From contig CAYJGW010000096.1 in the NCBI GenBank assembly GCA_964369425.1, positions 1 through 6,104 on the forward strand: a stretch of DNA of 6,104 nt, in the 5' to 3' direction. The notes below the pieces were generated by a model, which searched no databases, was not told the DNA's origin, and saw nothing but the letters and a program-made list of their open reading frames with translations. This DNA is from CAUPWF01 sp964369425 (GTDB taxonomy: Bacteria > Bacillota > Clostridia > Lachnospirales > Lachnospiraceae). Position numbers and translations under genes: made by a program. This document shows, in pieces, positions 1 to 5,754 of this stretch (its first letter is position 1; each line of letters begins with the position of its first letter).

Positions 1-47
1 TGTTATTCAATTTTCCTACATCTCATCACCATTGTGATATACGTTAT

Positions 48-124
48 AATACACCGACATTAAAATTCTGAAAAGAAACTAGACTGGTGTATTTTGGAAA
101 AACCACACCAAAAATTGGTGTATT
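48..124. repeat. Iterated GGTGTATT / AATACACC motif with competing hairpins
   Basis: The octamer GGTGTATT occurs at 86-93 and 117-124, and its reverse complement AATACACC at 48-55. ACACCAA (105-111) can pair with TTGGTGT (115-121) around a 3-base AAA loop. Alternatively ACACCA (105-110) can pair with TGGTGT (85-90), with an inner GG:CC pair (96-97 with 103-104). The two pairings exclude each other. No gene is visible here: 1-136 carries no open frame with a ribosome binding site. The 105-121 hairpin could be a weak terminator, since read on the minus strand it is followed by a GGTTTTTCC stretch, but no gene ends nearby in the window. TATAAT at 45-50 has no matching -35. Function unknown. Confidence 0.5.
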
Positions 125-136
125 TCAATCGAATAG

Positions 137-282
137 TCGGATTTTCTTACCAAAAGTCTGGTTTCTCCTCTCAATAGCCGGGTTTCTCCTCCCAATAGCC
201 GGATTTCTCATCTCAATAGCCGGGTTTCTCATCTCAATAGCCGGGTTTCTCATCCCTATAGACGGATTTCATTTCATCCTCT
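137..282. repeat. 21-bp minisatellite, about seven units
   Basis: Head-to-tail units begin at 137 (20 bp), 157, 178, 199, 220, 241 and 262. The consensus starts CCGGGTTTCTC and ends CTCAATAG. The central units (178-261) differ at only a few positions, while the outer units (137, 157, 262) are decayed, as expected when copies expand from the middle of an array. The period is two DNA helical turns and also seven codons, so frames without a stop in one unit stay open through the array. On the plus strand a GTG-initiated frame (87-302) would encode a hydrophobic heptapeptide repeat (AGFLISI). On the minus strand a short frame repeats RNPAIEM. Neither has a convincing ribosome binding site, so I read this as non-coding repeat DNA rather than a gene. 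Confidence 0.85.
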
Positions 283-304
283 ACCATCTTCACACTAATT
301 AAAG

Positions 305-334
305 TTGTACTTTTAACTTGCCTTGCGATATAAT
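305..334 (+). promoter_or_regulatory. Probable promoter of the restriction endonuclease gene
   Basis: A perfect TATAAT (-10) lies at 329-334, 35 bases before the ATG. A poor -35 (TTGTAC, 305-310) sits 18 bases upstream of it. A TAACTT hexamer at 314-319 and AAGTT at 302-306 match half-sites seen at the methyltransferase promoter, but in a different arrangement. The weak -35 would suit low or activated expression of the nuclease. The -10 is convincing; the -35 is not. Confidence 0.55.
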
Positions 335-355
335 GTAATCACTATCTATTAAACT

Positions 356-363
356 AGAGGAGG
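356..363 (+). promoter_or_regulatory. Ribosome binding site of the endonuclease gene
   Basis: AGAGGAGG lies 6 bases before the ATG at 370. It is a strong Shine-Dalgarno sequence and fixes that start codon. Confidence 0.85.
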
Positions 364-369
364 ATTTAT

Positions 370-1254
370 ATGACAAACAATATTTTTGATAAATACACCA
401 ACAAAGAAATTACATATGCTGAGTTTGCTAAACAAGCTGATACACTTCGTGAAGAGGATTCTCCCTACAACTCCTTAGGTCTAACTCCTGATGAATACAA
501 TTTATATAAACGCCTTGGAGAAAGTGCCTTAGAAAGCATCCTAAACTCTCGAAAAATGAAAGAAGAAATTATTGTTAAATGGAAAGAGTTTTTCCGCGAA
601 AACATTGCATCTAACCACTACAAAAATACGCTGAAATTAAAGAATTTAAACGAATTCAATTTGAATCCTTTTCTTGATACTTATAAGGCTAATTTTTTAC
701 TCGGAGACAGTTCTTCTAGAAGTATTTCGACAGCACTGGTATATGCACGTGCGCTTGGTACTTCTATCAATACCTCATTTGGTACTAATCTTCAAAAGTT
801 TTGCAGTGATATTTTATCCGGATATGCTTCTACTACCTCAGGAATAGACATTGAATTTGATGACTTTGTAGACGGTCGTAGAAAATATTGTCAAATCAAA
901 GCCGGTCCAAATACAATTAACAAAGACGATATCAAGACCATTTCTGATCACTTTCTTGGAGTGAAAAACCTAGCTAGAACAAATAATCTATCTATAAGTT
1001 TAAATGATTTAGTAATTGGTGTTTTCTACGGGGAGACGAAAGATTTAAGCGGACATTATAAAAAAATAAATGAAGAATTTCCAATCTATATTGGTCAAGA
1101 TTTTTGGTATCGTCTAACAGGCGACCCTCATTTCTACGATGCACTTACCAAAGCCAGTGAAGAAGTCGCAAATGAATTTGATGGAAGAGCTTTACTCGAT
1201 GAAGTAATTAATGACCTAGCACTTGAATTGGATAAGTCTAAAGCAGAGGATTAA
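370..1254 (+). CDS. Type II restriction endonuclease, Eco47II family (predicted GGNCC-type)
   Basis: This is a 294-residue site-specific DNA endonuclease, cytoplasmic, expected to cut unmethylated sites that the neighbouring methyltransferase protects. From about residue 96 onward it resembles the Eco47II restriction enzyme family. The strongest blocks are LNPFL (98-102), ALGTSINTSFGTN (128-140), the STTSGIDIEF block (154-163) and YCQIKAGPNTINKDD (173-187). D160 followed by Q175-I-K177 fits a PD-(D/E)xK core in which Gln replaces the usual acidic residue. The first 90 or so residues look like an extra helical region containing LGLTPDEYNLYKRL (36-49), a pattern reminiscent of the C-terminal part of HsdR proteins; that resemblance is weak. 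The gene converges on the methyltransferase gene and shares 4 bp with it. Specificity is inferred from family resemblance only. Confidence 0.88.
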   Translation: MTNNIFDKYTNKEITYAEFAKQADTLREEDSPYNSLGLTPDEYNLYKRLGESALESILNSRKMKEEIIVKWKEFFRENIASNHYKNTLKLKNLNEFNLNPFLDTYKANFLLGDSSSRSISTALVYARALGTSINTSFGTNLQKFCSDILSGYASTTSGIDIEFDDFVDGRRKYCQIKAGPNTINKDDIKTISDHFLGVKNLARTNNLSISLNDLVIGVFYGETKDLSGHYKKINEEFPIYIGQDFWYRLTGDPHFYDALTKASEEVANEFDGRALLDEVINDLALELDKSKAED

Positions 1255-1265
1255 CCCTCTGCTTT
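1240..1265. terminator. Bidirectional terminator spanning both convergent stop codons
   Basis: AAAGCAGAGG (1240-1249) and CCTCTGCTTT (1256-1265) form a perfect 10-bp inverted repeat with a 6-base loop, ATTAAC. The loop contains both stop codons: TAA at 1252-1254 for the endonuclease and TAA (reverse of 1251-1253) for the methyltransferase. Plus-strand RNA has a T-rich tail (TTTATTTA) after the stem; the minus-strand tail (TTTAGACTT) is weaker. Because the dyad is coding on both strands, both proteins end in a KAE-containing tail (KAED and KAEG). Confidence 0.8.
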
Positions 1266-2546
1266 ATTTAATACATCTATTATCGATAATCCTATTGCTT
1301 TTGCAAACTCAACAGGAACTGCGTTCCCTATTTGTTTGTATTGCTGACCCATAGAGCCTGCAAATTTCCATTCATCAGGAAAACTTTGAATTCTGGCATA
1401 TTCGCGGACGGTGAATGGACGTGTTTCATCTGGATGACATCGTTCTGTTTGCTTTTGAGCTGGACTACAGGTTAACGTTAAACTTGGTTCATCCCAAGAA
1501 ATTCGTCTTGCCATACCAGTTCTTCCGCCTCCAGAAAAATAACTCTTTCCCATATAATCTTTCGCAATTTCCTCTGGCAAATCTCTCCAATAACCTCCAG
1601 GTGGTACTAGCTTCAATACTTCCTTCTTTTTTAGTGGATAAACTGCACCGCTGGATTCTGGCACATCCTTTAATGCATCTTTCAGTACTGGTTTGTATTC
1701 ATATTCCTTTGGTAATCTATATTTAACCTCTATATCACTTCGAACCCCTATAATAACTACCCTTTCACGTTTTTGAGCCACACCGTAGTTATTTGCCTTT
1801 AAGATGTTCCACGTCACAACATATCCTAAGTTTTCATATATATTAATCATCGTCTTTAATGTCTTCCCGCCATCATGGGTTGTAAGTCCCTTTACATTCT
1901 CGGCAAGAAAAACCTTAGGGTTTAAATCTTTTATTACCTTTGCAAAATAGTAGAACATCGTTCCTCTAACATCATCCAATCCTAATTTATGCCCTGCATA
2001 GCTAAATGCTTGGCACGGATAGCCACCAGACACAAAATCTATTTCGCAATTTGGAAGTAAATAATTTGCGATTCCATTATTCGCTACTTTAATTACATCT
2101 TCTTCAATGACATTCCAATCCGCCCTATTATCTCTCAATGATTGTGCTGCATGCTTATCTATCTCTACTAGCCCCTGTGCATGAAATCCTGCCTGCTCCA
2201 AACCTAAAGCCAATCCCCCCGCCCCCGCGAATAATTCAACAGAATTATACTGCCTAGCCGCAGTAACTGTCTGGGTATCAACAAATTCTAGTTCGCTTTC
2301 AAAAACAATCTTTTCTTTTGTTTTATTTGAAGCGGCTTCCTTAGAAACTATAATATCCTTTGGTTCAATTTCTAGAATATCACAAAGCTTTTGATAGTTA
2401 CTCTTAATCGGATTACTTCTAGCAGATAACATGACCGATAGTTGATTTTTCGTCATACCCATTCTTTCTGCAAGCTCTGACTGAGTCTTTATATTCTTTT
2501 GTTTCATAATCACATGTACTTCGTCTTTATCAATCATATACTCCAT
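1251..2546 (-). CDS. C5-cytosine DNA methyltransferase with N-terminal helix-turn-helix
   Basis: This 431-residue enzyme transfers a methyl group from S-adenosylmethionine to C5 of cytosine and protects host sites from the convergent endonuclease. The motifs appear in canonical order: FAGAGG (106-111, cofactor loop), GGYPCQAFS (174-182, catalytic Cys178), ENV (216-218), QKRERVVIIG (258-267), EYARIQSFPD (382-391) and QIGNAVP (405-411). The target-recognition segment (about 300-372, including PPGGYWRDLPEE, GGGRTGMARR and QKQTERCHP) resembles GGNCC/GGWCC methyltransferases such as the Sau96I and SinI types, which agrees with an Eco47II-type partner. Residues 10-65 form an XRE-like helix-turn-helix (TQSELAERMGMTKNQLSVML, 21-40); such extensions repress their own promoter in M.MspI, M.EcoRII and M.SsoII. 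An upstream in-frame ATG at 2585 is possible, but the start at 2546 has the ribosome binding site, and the longer form would begin inside the promoter. Confidence 0.95.
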   Translation of the reverse strand: MEYMIDKDEVHVIMKQKNIKTQSELAERMGMTKNQLSVMLSARSNPIKSNYQKLCDILEIEPKDIIVSKEAASNKTKEKIVFESELEFVDTQTVTAARQYNSVELFAGAGGLALGLEQAGFHAQGLVEIDKHAAQSLRDNRADWNVIEEDVIKVANNGIANYLLPNCEIDFVSGGYPCQAFSYAGHKLGLDDVRGTMFYYFAKVIKDLNPKVFLAENVKGLTTHDGGKTLKTMINIYENLGYVVTWNILKANNYGVAQKRERVVIIGVRSDIEVKYRLPKEYEYKPVLKDALKDVPESSGAVYPLKKKEVLKLVPPGGYWRDLPEEIAKDYMGKSYFSGGGRTGMARRISWDEPSLTLTCSPAQKQTERCHPDETRPFTVREYARIQSFPDEWKFAGSMGQQYKQIGNAVPVEFAKAIGLSIIDVLNKAEG

Positions 2547-2552
2547 AAGTAA

Positions 2553-2560
2553 CCCTCCTT
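2553..2560 (-). promoter_or_regulatory. Ribosome binding site deciding the methyltransferase start
   Basis: Minus-strand AAGGAGGG ends 6 bases before the ATG at 2546. The alternative ATG at 2585 overlaps the end of the promoter region, lies upstream of the likely transcription start and has no such site, so 2546 is preferred. Confidence 0.9.
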
Positions 2561-2608
2561 CTAAGTTATTAAAATATCTTAACATTCTATGATAACTTAG
2601 TCAAGTTA
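2561..2608. promoter_or_regulatory. Probable operator for methyltransferase autoregulation
   Basis: TAACTT (2593-2598) and AAGTTA (2603-2608) form a 6-4-6 dyad that covers the -35 hexamer. A third half-site, AAGTTA, lies at 2563-2568, near the expected transcription start. Its extended form CTAAGTTAT (2561-2569) is a perfect 9-bp inverted match to ATAACTTAG (2592-2600), with the two copies 31 bp apart, about three helical turns, on either side of the -10. This layout fits binding of the methyltransferase helix-turn-helix domain to shut off its own transcription. The dyads are seen directly; the protein that binds them is inferred. Confidence 0.65.
2576..2604 (-). promoter_or_regulatory. Promoter of the methyltransferase gene
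   Basis: On the minus strand, TTGACT (2604-2599) is followed after exactly 17 bases by TAAGAT (2581-2576). A TG one base upstream of the -10 makes it an extended -10. Transcription should start near 2569, giving a leader of roughly 20-25 bases that includes the ribosome binding site. The promoter lies in the gap after the primase-helicase gene, so the methyltransferase can be expressed independently of it. Confidence 0.75.
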
Positions 2609-2625
2609 CAGACAAGATTTCCACT

Positions 2626-2646
2626 TACTATTTCCGTATAATAGTA
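2626..2646 (-). other. Weak stem-loop just after the primase-helicase stop codon
   Basis: TACTATT (2626-2632) pairs with AATAGTA (2640-2646) around a 7-base loop, three bases downstream of the stop codon of the minus-strand gene. The stem is AT-rich and has no T-tract after it on the minus strand, so it is a poor intrinsic terminator. It could be a 3' RNA end or chance. With no strong terminator here, some read-through from the primase-helicase gene into the methyltransferase gene is likely. Confidence 0.3.
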
Positions 2647-2648
2647 TT

Positions 2649-5591
2649 TTACTCCTCACTCTCAACGGTTTCCATCAACTCCATTGCAACACTAGCATCT
2701 TTAATCCTCATAAGATTGTCCCATATATCTTCCTTCCCCAATAAGTTCATTCCACCATGCCATACAATGTATTGATCTATTACCGAAAAGCAAAGTACTT
2801 CTTCTTTTATTATTACTTTTATTCCCACATCTTTAAGAGTGGCAATCAATCCTAATTGAAAAACAGAATTTTGATACAATGATGCCTCTGGATTACAAGT
2901 AATTATCGTTATTGCTACCCCTGCCTCTTGTCTAACTTTCATCAAATGAATTAATCGTTCTACCTTTTTCCAAGTAATAGCAGGACTAGAAATAACGATG
3001 TCACGCTCTGCTTCTACCAAATCACGCTCAAAGATTTCTACATAGCTGTGTGAATCATAAATTGCATTTGTATTCTGTTTCTCAATTCCAGGAGACGTTA
3101 TGATAGAAAATCCTATTTTCTTGTATGTTTTTAGCCTTTTGGAGTATGCATTTGCAAAGTCTTGAATATTCGTATCGATATAGTCGTATACAATTACCGA
3201 TTCTTTTCCTTGATAGTCTCGGTTTATTCGCCCTACATACTGCTCCAAGCGACCACCATAGGAAACCGGTGCCGCAAGCATTAGTGTGTCTAAACGTGCA
3301 CAACTAAAGCCCTCTCCAATTTTTTGTCCAGTTGCAACAAGTATTAGAGATTCTTGTTGTGGAACTCGATTCAACTGCTCACGAATTGACACATTTTCTT
3401 TTATTGTGTTATCTCCATATAAAATGAAAACATGGTCTGCTTCTCCGACTAGAGAGTCATGGATCACCTTTGCTTGCTCCTTAAATCTTGTTAAAACAAC
3501 AGGCGTTCTTCCATTTTTAACACACTCTTTTACATCACTAATAATTAAATCATTTCTTACCTTATTACCACTAATCAAAGAGTATGCTTCATAATTGTTC
3601 ATCTTCTTGTTTTCATAATTTATTAATCGTGTATATCTTGGATATACTAAGTGATCAATTCCCTGCTCCTGTGCTCTATCTAGAGCTGTAAATTCATGCC
3701 GAATAGGACCTAGCAGCATATAATTTATTCTTTCCAAATTGTCGCTTCGCATAGGAGTAGCTGATACTCCATATACAAATTTGGCATTTATCCTTTTTAA
3801 AACCTCCTGAGCTGAATGAGATGCTGCGTGGTGACATTCATCCATAATGACCATTCCATAAGAATTAATTCTTTCGTGAAATTCTCCTTTTTTATAAAGC
3901 GAACCTATCATCGCTATATCAATAATTCCTGTTGTTTTATCCTTTCCACCAACCAAAGTACCTATTACACTGGATCTAACTTTTATTCGCCCTGTTTTTG
4001 TCTTGTAAGTAGGTGGCTTCTCATCTATCTGCAAAAATTTATTAAGTTCTTCCTCCCACTGATATAGCAAGTCCGTTCTTTCCAAAAGAATAAGTGTATT
4101 TACTCTCTTTTGTGAAATCAAATAACTACAAACCACTGTCTTACCAAATGCTGTTGCTGCCTTTAATACACCATTGTCATACGCAAGCAGCTGATTTGCT
4201 GCCAATGTCTGTTGCATTTTCAATTCACCAAGGAAAGTTGCTCTTATTGGATTTCCAGTTTCGTATTGCTCTTCAATATCATACTCAATTCTAGATCTGT
4301 TACATTCCTTTATTATATCTGCTAACAAGCCTCTTGGTATTTGAATGTATCCATCTACATCTCGCCCCATATACACTGTACTATAATTATAATAATTAGA
4401 AAATCCGCTTCTCTTGTTTTTATAAAATACTGGATTATCAAATGTCGCTAAACATCGAATTTGATTTTGTAATCTGGGTTTTATATTTAATGTATCAATA
4501 TAAATACCATCAGCTAGTACAATATGTAATTTGCCAATGACATCCGCATATTCAAATTTCTTTGAACGCTTCCATGGCTTCTGTCGATTTTTTCGTTCTG
4601 TGTAATAATCCACTCTACAATTCAAGTACAACTCTTGTTGCCATTTCGAGACAAGCCCTTCTATTTCCTCTGCGAACATTTTCTTAGTACCAAGTAAGTG
4701 CTCCCACTGATTTGGATAAGCGTTCCAATTTTCATCTACAAATGCACTATTTCCACTCTTTATTGCAAACCCTTGTAATGGCAGTGCTATTAAGTTCCCT
4801 AAATGCTTGGCTTCATCTTGATTTGGAATCATCCTATCATAGTAACGAAACGATTTTAAGTTAATCGAAGTCATTCCTTTTTCTAGCAACAATTCTCCAA
4901 ATTCCCTTGCTAATTGAGCTGGGATCGGCTTTTGAAAAAAAATCCATACATGAGCACCTTTTCCTGACCTTGATCGCTCTACCAATGCCTGTATTCCGTT
5001 TTCCTTACAAATCACACGTAGCGCATCCACCTCATCTAACCAATCATCATTTTGATTTGCATTGTCATTTTGATCGCTACCCTTTTCATGATTATCAAAA
5101 TCAAATACTAAAAACCTACACGAAGAATCTTGCAAAATTGGATATACTCCTATAACATCTGTACCCATTTCGCTGTACCCTATTAAATGTCTTTTTATTA
5201 TATCAACATCCAGTTTCTCCCACTTCCTATACGCACATTCGCTACACTCTATTTTTTCACCTCTTTCTTTCGGACATATCCGCTTCTCCCACCGATTGTG
5301 ACATTGAGGAAAATATCCTCCTTTTTTCCCTCTCCTTGCAAATACATCTTCTCTTCCCCAAAACATCCCAAAAAATCTTTTAGCTAATTCATTGTCAATA
5401 TACCTATTTGTAATTCTAGAACCCTGATCTGGATCATATTCTCTCGAATGAACAGGATTGTCCGAAAAGATTCGAGACTCCTCAATTGTTATTTGTTCTC
5501 GTTTGAGTAACTCTCTAAGTTCTTGATTTTCACATTGTAACTCTCTAACTAATTTCCTTAAGGAATCTAGGTCATGCACCACTTTTTGCAT
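2649..5591 (-). CDS. TOTE-type primase (AEP) - SF2 helicase - PLD-like fusion protein
   Basis: This 980-residue cytoplasmic nucleic-acid enzyme has a clear domain order. Residues 5-32 form a leucine-rich coiled coil. C97, C106, C116 and C119 form a zinc-knuckle-like segment. An archaeo-eukaryotic primase domain follows (about 130-280), with FDFD (163-166, metal-binding D164 and D166), SRSGKGAHVW (207-216, H214) and a later NQDE/LIALPLQG block (257-274). The SF2 helicase has motif I ATAFGKT (479-485), DECH (584-587), SAT (610-612) and QYVGRINR (784-791). The C-terminal PLD-like domain (about 850-975) contains HGGMNLLG (945-952). Primase-helicase fusions of this kind have been proposed by comparative genomics as the core of TOTE conflict systems; the biochemical role here is unknown. 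An in-frame GTG at 5603 exists, but it sits inside the GGGGGTGA ribosome binding site, so the ATG at 5591 is chosen. It lies between two cytosine methyltransferase genes on the same strand. Confidence 0.9.
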   Translation of the reverse strand: MQKVVHDLDSLRKLVRELQCENQELRELLKREQITIEESRIFSDNPVHSREYDPDQGSRITNRYIDNELAKRFFGMFWGREDVFARRGKKGGYFPQCHNRWEKRICPKERGEKIECSECAYRKWEKLDVDIIKRHLIGYSEMGTDVIGVYPILQDSSCRFLVFDFDNHEKGSDQNDNANQNDDWLDEVDALRVICKENGIQALVERSRSGKGAHVWIFFQKPIPAQLAREFGELLLEKGMTSINLKSFRYYDRMIPNQDEAKHLGNLIALPLQGFAIKSGNSAFVDENWNAYPNQWEHLLGTKKMFAEEIEGLVSKWQQELYLNCRVDYYTERKNRQKPWKRSKKFEYADVIGKLHIVLADGIYIDTLNIKPRLQNQIRCLATFDNPVFYKNKRSGFSNYYNYSTVYMGRDVDGYIQIPRGLLADIIKECNRSRIEYDIEEQYETGNPIRATFLGELKMQQTLAANQLLAYDNGVLKAATAFGKTVVCSYLISQKRVNTLILLERTDLLYQWEEELNKFLQIDEKPPTYKTKTGRIKVRSSVIGTLVGGKDKTTGIIDIAMIGSLYKKGEFHERINSYGMVIMDECHHAASHSAQEVLKRINAKFVYGVSATPMRSDNLERINYMLLGPIRHEFTALDRAQEQGIDHLVYPRYTRLINYENKKMNNYEAYSLISGNKVRNDLIISDVKECVKNGRTPVVLTRFKEQAKVIHDSLVGEADHVFILYGDNTIKENVSIREQLNRVPQQESLILVATGQKIGEGFSCARLDTLMLAAPVSYGGRLEQYVGRINRDYQGKESVIVYDYIDTNIQDFANAYSKRLKTYKKIGFSIITSPGIEKQNTNAIYDSHSYVEIFERDLVEAERDIVISSPAITWKKVERLIHLMKVRQEAGVAITIITCNPEASLYQNSVFQLGLIATLKDVGIKVIIKEEVLCFSVIDQYIVWHGGMNLLGKEDIWDNLMRIKDASVAMELMETVESEE

Positions 5592-5599
5592 TATTATTT

Positions 5600-5608
5600 T
5601 CACCCCCT
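5600..5608 (-). promoter_or_regulatory. Ribosome binding site deciding the primase-helicase start
   Basis: Minus-strand AGGGGGTGA lies 8 bases before the ATG at 5591. The alternative GTG start at 5603 overlaps this sequence and would have no spacing, so it is unlikely to be used. Confidence 0.75.
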
Positions 5609-5642
5609 CTATTTTTTATCTAAAAATTTCATGTTTAACACC

Positions 5643-5672
5643 TATCTAGCGGTACTTTCCTATCACTATCAA
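5643..5672 (-). promoter_or_regulatory. Candidate promoter of the primase-helicase gene
   Basis: On the minus strand, TTGATA (5672-5667) precedes TAGATA (5648-5643) by 18 bases. The -35 is good and the -10 poor. The -35 overlaps the last bases of the upstream terminator, which would separate this gene from the second methyltransferase. A small dyad, TGTTTAACA (5632-5640), lies just downstream. No better promoter is visible in this 160-base gap. Confidence 0.3.
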
Positions 5673-5701
5673 AAACTGCACCAAAAATTGGCGCAGTTTT
5701 T
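5671..5701 (-). terminator. Rho-independent terminator after the second methyltransferase gene
   Basis: AAAAACTGC (5671-5679) pairs with GCAGTTTTT (5693-5701). After one A/C mismatch, CCAA (5681-5684) pairs with TTGG (5688-5691), closing a 3-base loop. Read on the minus strand the hairpin ends in TTTTT, about 55 bases after the methyltransferase stop. It also has a T-run on the plus strand, so it may work in both directions. The core CACCAAAAATTGG is identical to one at 106-118. Confidence 0.85.
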
Positions 5702-5754
5702 TTACTCAATCTACAAACTATTACTCCTCTTGCATCTATTTCTGTCATATTTTT

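Noticed and set aside
45..50. TATAAT as a plus-strand promoter
   Set aside because: The position 17 bases upstream reads CTCATC, not a -35, and no gene follows before 370.
137..258. Minus-strand short frame repeating RNPAIEM within the minisatellite
   Set aside because: It begins inside the repeats with no proper ribosome binding site and is explained by the same periodicity.
137..282. Possible CRISPR array
   Set aside because: Units are directly tandem with no unique spacers, and no cas gene is present.
87..302. 71-codon plus-strand frame with a hydrophobic heptapeptide repeat
   Set aside because: It starts with GTG without a ribosome binding site and its composition comes entirely from the 21-bp minisatellite; openness follows from the period being a multiple of three.
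3082..3594. Several overlapping frames on both strands inside the primase-helicase gene
   Set aside because: They lie antisense or out of frame to a gene with intact domain motifs, and have no recognisable domains.
2649..5603. GTG start at 5603 for the primase-helicase gene
   Set aside because: The GTG is part of the ribosome binding site itself; the ATG at 5591 has ideal spacing.
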